NCBI GenBank assembly: GCA_017472925.1
Contig: JAFUNS010000048.1
Coordinates: forward strand, 1-64,000
DNA length: 64,000 nt
Direction: 5' to 3'
Origin: Bacteroides sp.
GTDB taxonomy: Bacteria > Bacteroidota > Bacteroidia > Bacteroidales > Bacteroidaceae
The position numbers and the translations under genes were made by a program. Each line of letters opens with the position of its first letter. Positions within the stretch are counted from its first letter, which is position 1. Below are positions 54,128 through 63,226 of the stretch, one piece after another. Below the pieces are notes generated by a model. It ran no database searches. It saw nothing but the letters and a program-made list of their open reading frames with translations, and had not been told where the DNA came from.

Positions 54128-54135
54128 TTATCTTT
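54128..54135 (+). promoter_or_regulatory. -7 box for the DUF6078 gene
   Basis: TATCTTTG, 27 bases before ATG 54162. Confidence 0.65.
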
Positions 54136-54161
54136 GTAGATAGATAAATTAATCAATAGCC

Positions 54162-54596
54162 ATGAATACAAAAAACAATTTAGGGAATATTCCCAAGAAT
54201 TACTTGATGTGTACACACGCTTCTTGTTCCAAATGTAACTCATGCCTACGCTATTTGGCTTACGAAAGTCTGTCCGATTTGGATGTCATACTGAAAATAA
54301 TCAACCCCAAAAACCTTTCTTTGCTCACAAATGATTGCCCTTATTTCCGCCCTTCGGAAAAGATTTGCTACGCCAAAGGGTTTATCGGAATTTTAGAAAG
54401 TCTGCCCAATAAAGTATGGAAATCGGTCAGTCACAAACTACAAACTATTTATAACGAGCGCGATTATTACCGGCTACGCAAGGGTGAAAAGTTGCTTACT
54501 CCTACAGAACAAGAAAATATCATAAGCCTCGTCAGACAACATGGGATAACGGATATTCCTGATTTCGATGCTTATCTATATGATTTTGAATGGTAA
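54162..54596 (+). CDS. DUF6078-like cysteine-rich protein
   Basis: This 144-residue soluble protein has an N-terminal Cys cluster (CTHASCSKCNSCLRYLAY), a later DCPYFRPSEKICYAKGF, and a C-terminal NERDYYRLRKGEKLLTPTEQENI...FDAYLYDFEW. I recall this pattern as a Bacteroides family of unknown function (DUF6078). The Cys set could bind a metal. The 22-bp palindrome array upstream is a plausible control site. Confidence 0.7.
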   Translation: MNTKNNLGNIPKNYLMCTHASCSKCNSCLRYLAYESLSDLDVILKIINPKNLSLLTNDCPYFRPSEKICYAKGFIGILESLPNKVWKSVSHKLQTIYNERDYYRLRKGEKLLTPTEQENIISLVRQHGITDIPDFDAYLYDFEW

Positions 54597-54764
54597 CATT
54601 CTGTTGAAAGAATCCGATGGAAGGAAGGTGGAAGGAAAAACACACTAAACTTGTTTTATGTTGGTTTTTCGTAAATTCAAGAGCTAATATCTTATCCATT
54701 TCAATTATTTACAGACTTTTATTACCCCTAAATATAGTCAGAACCCTTAAAATATTTTAGGGAC

Positions 54765-55241
54765 CTACTCTTCCACCTCGCAGCCCGAGAAGAAGAAATC
54801 GGTCTGCGCCTTTTCCTTCGGGAAGCAGAAGTAAACCATGTCGCAGGAGGAACAGACAGCACCCTCGTGCAGAATGGAGGCCTCGATGAAGGCCAGGTTG
54901 CGCTTCATTTCCTTGATACGGCCACGCACCTCAACCGTAACGCCATCGCCCGTGGGGATGGGATGCTGATACTTCATGTTGAGACGGGTAGTCATGCCCG
55001 CCGTCTGTAGCTTGCGGTTGATGAGCCATCCGCCAATCTCGTCCATCAACGTGGCCTGGATACCGCCATGCAAGGTCTTGAGCCAACCTTGGAAGTTGTC
55101 CGATGGCTGCCAGAAGCACACTACATCGTCGCCATCTTCGTAAAATTCCATCTTCAGGCCGATGGGATTGTTGGGGCAGCAGGCAAAACAATTGTAGCCT
55201 TGGTCTTCAAGACCAATATAGGGATTCTTTATCTTCTTCAT
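54765..55241 (-). CDS. PaaI-like hotdog-fold thioesterase
   Basis: This 158-residue protein has the hotdog helix HGGIQATLMDEIGGW (about 68-82) with the family's His-Gly-Gly and Asp/Glu, preceded by NCFACCPNNPIGLKMEF, a Cys-containing start common in this branch. Such enzymes hydrolyse acyl-CoA thioesters; the substrate is unknown. The gene looks more GC-rich than its neighbours. It is monocistronic. Confidence 0.85.
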   Translation of the reverse strand: MKKIKNPYIGLEDQGYNCFACCPNNPIGLKMEFYEDGDDVVCFWQPSDNFQGWLKTLHGGIQATLMDEIGGWLINRKLQTAGMTTRLNMKYQHPIPTGDGVTVEVRGRIKEMKRNLAFIEASILHEGAVCSSCDMVYFCFPKEKAQTDFFFSGCEVEE

Positions 55242-55264
55242 CTTTCATTCGATTTAATTCTGTG

Positions 55265-55272
55265 CAAAGATA
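55265..55272 (-). promoter_or_regulatory. -7 box for the thioesterase gene
   Basis: Minus-strand TATCTTTG, 24 bases before the start. Confidence 0.65.
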
Positions 55273-55448
55273 CGTATCAACGAGCAAGAAATATCAAGCT
55301 TGCTTGAATATTTTTTTTATGCAGCGGTGCAAGCCGATGGCCCACAGATAATACGGAAAAGACGGATAAGGGCAGATTCCGGGCCCCATGATAAACAAAT
55401 TCTATCGGGTCATAGAGAACATCTGTTGCACACCTGCGGAAAACCCCT

Positions 55449-55456
55449 TATCTTTG
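55449..55456 (+). promoter_or_regulatory. -7 box for the rubredoxin gene
   Basis: TATCTTTG, 51 bases before ATG 55507. The 5' stretch of the longer open frame (from 55300) lies upstream of this box, so it is not translated from this promoter. Confidence 0.65.
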
Positions 55457-55506
55457 CATCAGAGAAAAACAAAAAACAGAATATTAACCCTTTAAAAAAT
55501 AAGAAT

Positions 55507-55671
55507 ATGAAAAAGTATGTATGCACAGTTTGCAATTGGATATATGACCCAGCAGTAGGTGACCCAGATAGCGGTATCGCTCCAGGAACTCCGTTCGAAG
55601 CTATTCCAGACGATTGGTCGTGCCCCCTCTGCGGAGTAACGAAAGAAGATTTCGAAGTGGTGGAAGAATAA
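55507..55671 (+). CDS. Rubredoxin
   Basis: This 54-residue protein has two Cys pairs ([12 protein letters not shown] and [13 protein letters not shown]) that hold one iron, the standard rubredoxin site, with the conserved aromatic core. It shuttles single electrons, typically to rubrerythrin or oxygen-detoxifying proteins in anaerobes. A longer in-frame start at 55300 lacks family similarity and is rejected. It is monocistronic, with a terminator directly after. Confidence 0.95.
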   Translation: MKKYVCTVCNWIYDPAVGDPDSGIAPGTPFEAIPDDWSCPLCGVTKEDFEVVEE

Positions 55672-55676
55672 AATGA

Positions 55677-55714
55677 AAAAGGCTGTGACGAGAATACCTC
55701 AAACACAGCCTTTT
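55677..55714. terminator. Terminator after rubredoxin
   Basis: A perfect 11-bp stem (AAAAGGCTGTG / CACAGCCTTTT) followed by ATAATAT. It may also serve the convergent gene at 55738. Confidence 0.85.
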
Positions 55715-55737
55715 ATAATATAGTCTGTATTCATACA

Positions 55738-56673
55738 TCAAAAATCCCTAAGCATAAAGCCAGCCATATTTTCAAGGAACTCATTACCACACGAAGATAA
55801 TATTTTATAATATTTTTTCACTTCACCTTTATTGCCTTTACCCTTGTATATCAAAGCTACTTTAAACATAACATCATAGTTATCAGGCTGTTCTTTTAAC
55901 AAAGGAAGAAGTATATCCAACGCTTTATCTGGTTTTTTCGTCATTAGTAATTCCCCCATTTTAAATCGCAAAACAAAATTATCGGGATAATGCTTCAACA
56001 TACCCTCCGCTAATACTTCGGAACGTTGTATAGACTTGTAATGGGATATTTGCATCAAATCGTCAAACACCATTTCACAAATGCCAATAATTATTGAGGT
56101 AGATTCATCTTCAGACAACTGAACATTATACGCTACCATCCAAGGCTTTTCTTTTTTCGATTCTGCATCTCCAATTTCAAGCAACGATTCTATACTCTTC
56201 TCATAATCTTCTAGTTCATAATAGAGGGAAAATTTCTCGAGTCTTAAATCCAAACGTAAAGGGAATAATTCAATACCCTTAGAATTATATTCCAATGCTT
56301 TTTGGAAAAACGATTCGTTCCAAACGATTTTCTTTACTAATGCCGTCTCATTCGGGACAGATAAGGTTTCGGTATCATCCGTTCCTACTACAAACAAGCC
56401 TTCGGTAGACTTCAATTGTTTGGCACTATAAACTTTGATAGGGTCTTTCTTTATATATGTTTCATGTCTACCAAACTTATAATAATAATTTACCCAAGCT
56501 GAATAAAACTCAGGGCTGGGCAAGGAGTGTTTTTCCCATTCTTGCAATATTTGCTTCAACTGCAAGCTGTCTCCAGTCTCAAAAAAATCAGTAAACTGAC
56601 GAGAATAATCACTTTGTGCAGCAACCGAAACATAGGTCAACACTTCAATCAAAAAAAGATAAAAACGTTTCAT
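55738..56673 (-). CDS. Exported TPR-like protein, unknown function
   Basis: This 311-residue protein has an N-terminal signal (FYLFLIEVLTYVSVAAQ). The rest is helical with tetratricopeptide-like units (e.g. YPDNFVLRFKMGELLMTKKPDKALDILLPLLKEQPDNYDVMFKVALIYKGKGNKGEVKKYYKIL near the C-terminus). No enzymatic motif is visible. It is monocistronic, between rubredoxin and the YeiH-like gene. Probably a periplasmic protein-binding scaffold; its partner is unknown. Confidence 0.65.
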   Translation of the reverse strand: MKRFYLFLIEVLTYVSVAAQSDYSRQFTDFFETGDSLQLKQILQEWEKHSLPSPEFYSAWVNYYYKFGRHETYIKKDPIKVYSAKQLKSTEGLFVVGTDDTETLSVPNETALVKKIVWNESFFQKALEYNSKGIELFPLRLDLRLEKFSLYYELEDYEKSIESLLEIGDAESKKEKPWMVAYNVQLSEDESTSIIIGICEMVFDDLMQISHYKSIQRSEVLAEGMLKHYPDNFVLRFKMGELLMTKKPDKALDILLPLLKEQPDNYDVMFKVALIYKGKGNKGEVKKYYKILSSCGNEFLENMAGFMLRDF

Positions 56674-56756
56674 AATCTTTTCCTATTAAATCCATCTACA
56701 AATATAGGAAAAATTATAAACAATCCAACGATTGCCACTCGTAAAATTCTTTATCA

Positions 56757-57731
56757 TCATACAATATACAGCAGCGACCCCACACTGATAACGAGCCAAA
56801 GCAGCACGCCCTGCACCAAAGGCTTCACCCCTACCGACTTCAGCACATCGGTTGACAAGGAGGCACCGATAAAGAACATGGTAATGATGAGTCCCTTGCG
56901 TGCCAATCCGGCAATGGCTTTACCCACCTCGGGGACAGCATCGAGCACATAGGTATTAAGTAGAATGGCTACGATGAACCACAGAATAAACCAAGGGATG
57001 CTGACTTTCTTGCCATCGCCCTTGAAAATAAACGAAGTGGCAAGCGCCAAAGGAATAATCCACAACGCACGGGTAAGCTTGATGGTGGTGGCCACCTGAA
57101 GGGCTTCTTCGCCATAAGCGGCTCCCGCTCCTACCACCGAACTGGTATCGTGAATGGCAATGGCTGCCCAGGTACCGAACTCTTGTTGGTTCAAGCCCAA
57201 CCACTGACCGAACACCGGAAAGATGAAAAGGGCAATGGCATTGAGGATGAAGATGGTGGCAAGGGCTACCGACATATCGCTGTCCTTCGCCTTGATGACG
57301 GGACCAACGGCCGCAATGGCACTCCCCCCGCAAATGGCAGTACCGGAACTGATGAGGTAAGAGGTATCCCGATTCATCTTCAGCAACTTACGTCCGATAA
57401 ACATACCGATTACCATCGTTCCGACAACAGAAATGATGGTAAACATCATCCCCTCTTTACCCGAAGCCAAGGAGGCATGGAGGTTCATGCCGAAACCCAG
57501 ACCCACTACGGAATACTGGAGGAGTTTCTTCGATACCTTCTTGTTAAATTTAGGATAGGCCTGGCCGCACAGCAAGGCAAAGACAAGACCAAGAAACAGG
57601 GCTACCGGAGGGGTTACCCACGAAGCAAAGACGCTCATGCCCGGTACATAACCCAGCAGCAAGCACACCGTCATAACGGCCAGCACGGCCACATAAACAG
57701 TTTTGTTGTTAGCTTTCAGAAAACCAATCAT
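56757..57731 (-). CDS. YeiH/UPF0324-family membrane transporter
   Basis: The protein has 324 residues from ATG 57731 (MIGFLKANN); a start 6 codons upstream is also possible. It has about ten hydrophobic segments. YSVVGLGFGMNLHASL, SGTAICGGSAIAAVGPVIKA and IHDTSSVVGAGAAYGEEAL are signatures of the conserved UPF0324 (YeiH) family, annotated as putative sulfate exporters with thin evidence. It is divergent from the hemolysin III gene. Confidence 0.88.
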   Translation of the reverse strand: MIGFLKANNKTVYVAVLAVMTVCLLLGYVPGMSVFASWVTPPVALFLGLVFALLCGQAYPKFNKKVSKKLLQYSVVGLGFGMNLHASLASGKEGMMFTIISVVGTMVIGMFIGRKLLKMNRDTSYLISSGTAICGGSAIAAVGPVIKAKDSDMSVALATIFILNAIALFIFPVFGQWLGLNQQEFGTWAAIAIHDTSSVVGAGAAYGEEALQVATTIKLTRALWIIPLALATSFIFKGDGKKVSIPWFILWFIVAILLNTYVLDAVPEVGKAIAGLARKGLIITMFFIGASLSTDVLKSVGVKPLVQGVLLWLVISVGSLLYIV

Positions 57732-57834
57732 AGTATATACATAAAACAATTTGACGGGACAAAGTTACACATTATTATTCATTATTTTCATTCTTCATTT
57801 AAATCCTTTGTGTCTCTGTGTTCTAAAAAAACAC

Positions 57835-57842
57835 TATCTTTG
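57835..57842 (+). promoter_or_regulatory. -7 box for the hemolysin III gene
   Basis: TATCTTTG, 26 bases before ATG 57869. Confidence 0.65.
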
Positions 57843-57868
57843 CATCCATTAAAAAAAATAGTAAGGAA

Positions 57869-58525
57869 ATGATGATGGCCATTCACTATAGCAAAGGAGA
57901 AGAACGGACCAACTACCTTTCTCATGCAGGAGGGGTATTGTTGGGCCTCGTTGTAGGTATCTGCTTTCTGGTATACTGTTACCGGCACCAAAACTTGTGG
58001 ATGCAATGGGGCGTGTGGCTGTACATGTTCGGCATGTTGGGCTCGTATGCCGCCTCTACCCTATACCATGCTTGTCCGCCACTCAGCAAATGGAAAGAAC
58101 GCCTGCGTAAGTGGGACCACGCCGCCATCTATTGGCACATTGCCGGAAGCTACTCTCCCATCACCCTCGTGGCTCTGCGTGAACAAGGGTATTGGGGGTG
58201 GACACTCTTCTGCTTTGTATGGCTGTGCGCCATAGCAGGTACCATCATGAGTTTCCGCAAGCTGAAGGAGCATAACCACCTGGAAACCCTCTGTTATGTA
58301 CTGATGGGGTTGGTGGTGCTCGTGGCCTTCAAACCGCTGATGGATGCCGTAAGTCCGCATGCCGTGGGATGGATAATCGGCGAAGGAGCATGCTACATCA
58401 TCGGAGCCTTGTTCTATACATTCAACAAACGTCCCTACATGCACTCGGTGTTCCACTTCTTCGTACTCGGTGGGTCGGTATGTCACATCCTGGCTGTGTG
58501 GGACATTCTGAAAGATTTCATTTAA
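57869..58525 (+). CDS. Hemolysin III / PAQR-family membrane protein
   Basis: This 218-residue protein has seven hydrophobic helices. EERTNYLSHAGGVLLGL, STLYHACPPLSKWKERLRKWDHAAIYWHIAGSYSP and HSVFHFFVLGGSVCHILAVWD carry the conserved Ser/His/Asp/His residues of the family, a probable metal-dependent amidohydrolase site. True haemolytic activity is unlikely. The ATGs at 57869, 57872 and 57875 are all possible starts. Its stop overlaps the convergent DUF6621 stop. Confidence 0.9.
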   Translation: MMMAIHYSKGEERTNYLSHAGGVLLGLVVGICFLVYCYRHQNLWMQWGVWLYMFGMLGSYAASTLYHACPPLSKWKERLRKWDHAAIYWHIAGSYSPITLVALREQGYWGWTLFCFVWLCAIAGTIMSFRKLKEHNHLETLCYVLMGLVVLVAFKPLMDAVSPHAVGWIIGEGACYIIGALFYTFNKRPYMHSVFHFFVLGGSVCHILAVWDILKDFI

Positions 58526-59109
58526 ATTTCATCGGCACGGATGCCCAACGCCTGTAATACGGCATAGCCCAGCATCTCCCATTGGAAGGCCTTCGATTCG
58601 GGCAGCGGGTTCATACCCAATATGTGGATAGACTCCTTGCCATCGACTTTTTCCAATATTTCGGGCAACTTGTCGGCATACTCTGTTTCGGAGGGAATGA
58701 TGACTAAATGCTTCACTTCCTTGGCATCGGCCACCAACTTGACGGATTCAAGGAAGAAGTCTTCACGGTTGGCCATATCCGAAGGTTCAAAAGTATTCAA
58801 CTGGAACTCGCCCAACTGACTCTTGAAAGCTACATCGTTCAGCTCCTTCTTTAAATCTCCCGGTATAAAAGCATCCATACGGGGCTGTGCCTTATCGTAC
58901 ACAAACAGTACTTGCAACACATTATCGCCGGGCTGGATGGCTGCATCCATGGCCACACACTCCAGGAAGATGGGTAAATCGGCTTTAGGCAATTCACGGC
59001 CTATCATACTACCAAAATGGTGACTCAAATCGGCTGTTACCTTATTAATATAGGTTGCATCAATCAGAATAACCTTCTCGGCAAACTTTATTTCATTGTT
59101 GATTATCAT
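58522..59109 (-). CDS. DUF6621-like protein
   Basis: The protein has 195 residues from ATG 59109 (MIINNEIKFAEKVILIDATYINKV). A longer in-frame start 20 codons upstream lies above the -7 box and is rejected. It is soluble, with alternating strands and helices (LVIIPSETEYADKLPEILEKVDGKESIHILGMNPLPESKAF). I recall it only as a Bacteroides family without known function. It is monocistronic and converges on the hemolysin III gene with a 4-base overlap. Confidence 0.7.
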   Translation of the reverse strand: MIINNEIKFAEKVILIDATYINKVTADLSHHFGSMIGRELPKADLPIFLECVAMDAAIQPGDNVLQVLFVYDKAQPRMDAFIPGDLKKELNDVAFKSQLGEFQLNTFEPSDMANREDFFLESVKLVADAKEVKHLVIIPSETEYADKLPEILEKVDGKESIHILGMNPLPESKAFQWEMLGYAVLQALGIRADEI

Positions 59110-59129
59110 AGCTCTTCTATTTATAGGTG

Positions 59130-59137
59130 CAAAGGTA
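59130..59137 (-). promoter_or_regulatory. -7 box for the DUF6621 gene
   Basis: Minus-strand TACCTTTG, 20 bases before ATG 59109. It supports that start. Confidence 0.55.
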
Positions 59138-59184
59138 AGAAAATAATTCCAATTGCTATATCGCAACAAGCAGTCACTTATTTT

Positions 59185-59267
59185 TAGGCACGGATTACAC
59201 GGATTACACAGTTTTAAGTTAATGCTACAATAAAGACTTCCGTGTTAATCCGTGTAATCCGTGCCTA
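59185..59267. repeat. 22-bp perfect inverted repeat with internal direct repeats
   Basis: The arm at 59185-59206 (TAGGCACGGATTACACGG plus ATTA) is the exact reverse complement of 59246-59267. Each arm contains CACGGATTA twice in tandem. The spacer is 39 bases. This resembles repeated intergenic elements seen in Bacteroidales genomes. It lies in the 308-base gap between divergent DUF6621 and clpB; the rest of that gap shows no gene. Confidence 0.7.
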
Positions 59268-59417
59268 AGGAATAAAGATTAATGCCATTTCGTCATCTTA
59301 CAGCACTTTCAACATGTCATTTTGTCTTAAAAACTTACCAAAAAGGGATTGGCAAACTATTTGCAGCCCTAAAGTGTTCTCAAACGAGAATAATTTAAAA
59401 GAAAGGAGAAACAAAAT

Positions 59418-62006
59418 ATGAATTTCAACAACTTTACCATCAAATCGCAAGAAGCGGTACAACAAGCCATTCAATTGGTACAAAACCGTGGACAACAGGC
59501 CATCGAGGCTGAGCACTTGTTGGCTGGAGTACTGAAAGTAGGTGAAAACGTAACCAACTTTCTGTTTCAGAAGTTGGGAATGAACGGACCACAAATAGCA
59601 AACGTACTCGACAAACAAATAGCCTCACTCCCCAAAGTAACGGGAGGTGAACCGTATTTGAGCCGTACTTCGAACGAGGTACTACAGAAATCGGTGGAAC
59701 TCTCAAAAGGGTTGGGCGATGAGTATGTATCCTTGGAAGCAATGCTCCTGGCACTGCTGAATGTCAAAAGCACAGCCAGCACCATACTGAAGGATGCGGG
59801 AATGAACGAGAAAGACCTCCGCACAGCCATCAATGAATTGCGTCAGGGACAGAAGGTGACTTCGCAATCGAGCGAGGACACATACCAATCATTGAGTAAA
59901 TATGCCATCAACTTGATAGAAGCCGCACGCACCGGCAAGCTGGACCCGGTAATCGGTCGTGACGAGGAAATACGTCGTGTACTCCAAATCCTGAGCCGAC
60001 GCACCAAGAACAACCCGGTGCTTATCGGTGAACCTGGTACCGGTAAGACAGCCATCGTAGAGGGACTGGCACAACGTATCCTTCGGGGTGACGTGCCCGA
60101 GAACCTGAAGAACAAACAGCTCTTCTCCCTCGATATGGGGGCACTCGTAGCCGGTGCCAAGTACAAGGGTGAGTTCGAGGAACGACTGAAATCGGTTATC
60201 AATGAAGTGACCAAATCGGACGGCAACATCATCCTCTTTATCGACGAAATCCACACACTTGTGGGCGCCGGTAAGGGTGAAGGAGCCATGGATGCAGCCA
60301 ACATATTGAAACCAGCCTTGGCTCGTGGGGAACTCCGCAGCATCGGTGCCACTACATTGGACGAATACCAGAAGTATTTCGAAAAGGACAAGGCACTGGA
60401 ACGCCGATTCCAAACCGTAATGGTGGACGAGCCGGATACCGCCAGCTCCATCTCCATCTTGCGTGGGTTGAAGGAACGTTACGAAAACCATCACCAGGTG
60501 CGCATCAAGGACGAAGCCATCATTGCAGCCGTAGAGCTGAGTAACCGGTACATCACCGAACGGTTCTTGCCCGACAAGGCCATCGACCTGATGGACGAGG
60601 CAGCTGCCAAACTCCGCATGGAACGTGATTCATTGCCCGAAGAACTGGACGAAATAGAACGCCGTTTGAAACAGTTGGAAATTGAACGTGAGGCCATCAA
60701 ACGTGAAAAGGATGATGCCAAGCTCGCCATACTGAACAAGGAAATAGAAGAGCTGCGTGAACAGGAAAAATCGTACAAGGCCAAGTGGCAGAGCGAAAAG
60801 GAACTAGTGAACCAGATTCAGCAGAACAAGCAGGAAATAGAAAACCTGAAGTTCGAAGCCGACAAGGCCGAACGGGAAGGCGACTATGGAAAGGTGGCCG
60901 AAATACGCTACGGAAAGCTAAAGGAACTGGAAGACGGCATCGCCAACATCCAGGAAGAACTGAAGCACATGCAAGGCGACAGTGCCCTGATTAAGGAAGA
61001 AGTGACCGCCGAAGACATTGCCGATGTGGTATCTCGCTGGACAGGCATCCCGGTAAGCAAGATGATGCAGAGTGAACGTGAAAAGCTGCTCTTCCTGGAA
61101 GATGAATTGCACAAGCGTGTTATCGGTCAGGACGAAGCCATTCAAGCCGTATCGGATGCGGTACGTCGCAGCAGAGCAGGTTTGCAAGACCCCAAGCGTC
61201 CTATCGGTTCGTTCATTTTCCTCGGTACAACGGGTGTGGGCAAGACGGAACTGGCCAAGGCTTTGGCAGAATATCTGTTCGATGACGAGAGTCTGATGAC
61301 CCGTATCGACATGAGCGAGTATCAGGAAAAGCATACCGTAAGCCGACTCATCGGAGCGCCTCCGGGATATGTGGGATACGATGAAGGCGGTCAGCTGACC
61401 GAAGCGGTACGCCGCAAGCCCTACTCTGTGGTATTGTTCGACGAGATTGAAAAGGCGCACCCGGATGTGTTCAATGTCTTGCTACAAGTGTTGGACGATG
61501 GCCGATTGACCGACAACAAAGGCCGCACGGTGAACTTCAAGAACACGCTCATCATCATGACCTCCAACCTGGGTAGCGCTTACATCCAAAGTCAGTTCGA
61601 GAAACTGAACGACGACAATCACGACTTGTTGGTAGAGGAAACCAAGAACGAGGTGATGAACATGCTGAAGAAGACTATCCGTCCGGAATTCCTAAACCGT
61701 ATAGACGAAACCATCATGTTCCTGCCGCTGAACAAGCCGCAAATAGAACAGATAGTACGTTTGCAAATCAAGGGAATACAGAAGATGCTGGAAGACAACG
61801 GAGTGAACCTCCATTTGAGCGACCCAGCCATCGACTTCCTGGCTACTGCCGGCTACGATCCCGAGTTCGGTGCCCGACCGGTGAAACGTGCCATCCAGCG
61901 CTATCTGCTGAATGACTTGTCGAAGAAACTCCTCTCCCTCGAGGTGGACCGTAACAAGCCCATCCGGGTAGAACGGGATACCGACGGACTGAAGTTTACA
62001 AACTGA
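59418..62006 (+). CDS. clpB: ATP-dependent chaperone ClpB
   Basis: This 862-residue disaggregase has the N-domain, the first AAA+ ATPase (GEPGTGKT, then [15 protein letters not shown]), a long coiled-coil M-domain (about 405-525) that separates it from ClpA/ClpC, and the second AAA+ ([24 protein letters not shown]). It refolds aggregated proteins with DnaK after heat stress. A good ribosome site (AAAGGAG) precedes ATG 59418. No clear -7 box was identified, which may reflect an alternative sigma factor. Confidence 0.97.
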   Translation: MNFNNFTIKSQEAVQQAIQLVQNRGQQAIEAEHLLAGVLKVGENVTNFLFQKLGMNGPQIANVLDKQIASLPKVTGGEPYLSRTSNEVLQKSVELSKGLGDEYVSLEAMLLALLNVKSTASTILKDAGMNEKDLRTAINELRQGQKVTSQSSEDTYQSLSKYAINLIEAARTGKLDPVIGRDEEIRRVLQILSRRTKNNPVLIGEPGTGKTAIVEGLAQRILRGDVPENLKNKQLFSLDMGALVAGAKYKGEFEERLKSVINEVTKSDGNIILFIDEIHTLVGAGKGEGAMDAANILKPALARGELRSIGATTLDEYQKYFEKDKALERRFQTVMVDEPDTASSISILRGLKERYENHHQVRIKDEAIIAAVELSNRYITERFLPDKAIDLMDEAAAKLRMERDSLPEELDEIERRLKQLEIEREAIKREKDDAKLAILNKEIEELREQEKSYKAKWQSEKELVNQIQQNKQEIENLKFEADKAEREGDYGKVAEIRYGKLKELEDGIANIQEELKHMQGDSALIKEEVTAEDIADVVSRWTGIPVSKMMQSEREKLLFLEDELHKRVIGQDEAIQAVSDAVRRSRAGLQDPKRPIGSFIFLGTTGVGKTELAKALAEYLFDDESLMTRIDMSEYQEKHTVSRLIGAPPGYVGYDEGGQLTEAVRRKPYSVVLFDEIEKAHPDVFNVLLQVLDDGRLTDNKGRTVNFKNTLIIMTSNLGSAYIQSQFEKLNDDNHDLLVEETKNEVMNMLKKTIRPEFLNRIDETIMFLPLNKPQIEQIVRLQIKGIQKMLEDNGVNLHLSDPAIDFLATAGYDPEFGARPVKRAIQRYLLNDLSKKLLSLEVDRNKPIRVERDTDGLKFTN

Positions 62007-62015
62007 TAAAAAGAA

Positions 62016-62117
62016 AGTGTCATTCTGAGTGAAACGAAGACGAGTTGTTGAGGACTTTGTCCGAAAAATCTGATTACATGATGTTTTCAGATTCTTCACT
62101 CCGTTCAGAATGACACT
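62016..62117. repeat. Long hairpin repeat between clpB and the DUF5606 gene
   Basis: AGTGTCATTCTGA (62016-62028) pairs perfectly with TCAGAATGACACT (62105-62117), and an inner AATCTG / CAGATT helix forms. The GTCATTCTGAG-type arm is a widespread intergenic repeat motif. It probably also ends transcription of the convergent genes (followed by ATTTATTTA). Confidence 0.7.
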
Positions 62118-62136
62118 ATTTATTTACTACCTTTAC

Positions 62137-62559
62137 TTATTCTTCTGTAGCTTCTTCCTCTTCAGCAGCTACAAATTCGGTAATACCATTGTTTACCAAA
62201 ATATTGTACCATTGAATGAGTTTCTTAATATCACTGGTATGTACACGATCACGGTCGTAAGTAGGAAGCACTTCAGCCATATACGCATGTAGTTCTGCTT
62301 GTGAAGCCTTCTTATAATCAATTGAAGCCACTGCTCCGTTTTCTTTCTTCTTTACAGATTCAAACACTTCGCCAAGAGCCACTTCTTCATCATCAGTATA
62401 CATGGCAATATCTCCCAATGAAATAACCTTATCGTGGGCATATGCTGGCATACGCTTCTTAGTAGCGTCCAAAGCTTCCAAAATTAACATATTCTTTCCT
62501 TGAGAGACCAACTTAAACAAACCTGGCTTACCGGAAATTGATAAAATAGTCTTTAACAT
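62137..62559 (-). CDS. DUF5606-like protein
   Basis: This 140-residue protein begins LKTILSISGKPGLFKLVSQGKNMLILEALDATKKRMPAYAHDKVISLGDIAMY, a small beta-barrel pattern I recall as the DUF5606 family of Bacteroidetes. A helical part (YKKASQAELHAYMAEVLPTYDRDRVHTSDIKKLIQWYNIL) and an acidic tail follow. No enzymatic motif is visible. It lies 76 bases downstream of coaE with its own -7 box, so it may be transcribed alone or with ybbR-coaE. Confidence 0.8.
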   Translation of the reverse strand: MLKTILSISGKPGLFKLVSQGKNMLILEALDATKKRMPAYAHDKVISLGDIAMYTDDEEVALGEVFESVKKKENGAVASIDYKKASQAELHAYMAEVLPTYDRDRVHTSDIKKLIQWYNILVNNGITEFVAAEEEEATEE

Positions 62560-62593
62560 AATGCTTTTTGTATTGATTTAATATTTCGGGGAG

Positions 62594-62601
62594 CAAAAGT
62601 A
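62594..62601 (-). promoter_or_regulatory. -7 box for the DUF5606 gene
   Basis: Minus-strand TACTTTTG, 34 bases before the start. Confidence 0.5.
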
Positions 62602-62635
62602 ATATTCATACACGAAACTCCCAAATTTATTCACG

Positions 62636-63226
62636 TTATTTTCCTCTTTTTATTTGATAAATAAGTGCATCAAGCTGTTTCTGAAGGCAAACACTTCCAT
62701 CATTCAGCACTACAAAATCGGCTTTATCCCTTTTTTCTTCCTCATTCATCTGAGCAGACATACGTGCACGTATTTGAGATTCGGTAGCCCCATCACGTTT
62801 CATAGCTCTTTCCAATCGCAAACTTTCGGGTGCATACACCGCAACTACCGCATCGACTACATCATCAAAGCCCGATTCATAAAGAATGGCCGATTCTAAT
62901 CCCACTATTTCACAATCTGTATGCTCCTCCAGCCAACGACGGAAGTCAGCCTTTACCCGTGGATGAATAATGGCATTAACCTGGGTTGCATGCTCTGAAG
63001 AGGCAAACAAATAAGCGGCCAACAAAGATTTGTTCAAGGTGCCATCATCAAAAAACACCTGTTCTCCCACCAAAGCAACCAGCCCCTTTCGGATTTCCTC
63101 ATCAGAAACCGTCAATCGTTTGGATTCATTATCGGCATTGTAAATAGGAATACCCCGTTCCTCCAACAGATTAGACACATACGATTTTCCACTACCAATG
63201 CCACCGGTTATCGCAATACTAATCAT
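62636..63226 (-). CDS. coaE: Dephospho-CoA kinase
   Basis: The protein has 196 residues from ATG 63226 (MISIAITGGIGSGKS). A TTG three codons earlier is less likely. The Walker A loop is GGIGSGKS, followed by DADNESKRL-like YNADNESKRL, HPRVKADFRRW and RDGATESQIRARMSAQM (lid). It phosphorylates the ribose 3'-OH in the last step of CoA synthesis. The start overlaps the ybbR stop by a few bases; ybbR-coaE is a standard Bacteroidetes pair. Confidence 0.95.
   Translation of the reverse strand: MISIAITGGIGSGKSYVSNLLEERGIPIYNADNESKRLTVSDEEIRKGLVALVGEQVFFDDGTLNKSLLAAYLFASSEHATQVNAIIHPRVKADFRRWLEEHTDCEIVGLESAILYESGFDDVVDAVVAVYAPESLRLERAMKRDGATESQIRARMSAQMNEEEKRDKADFVVLNDGSVCLQKQLDALIYQIKRGK

Noticed and set aside
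55300..55506. N-terminal extension of rubredoxin (69 residues)
   Set aside because: It lies mostly upstream of the TATCTTTG box and has no similarity to the family; rubredoxins start at MKKYVC.
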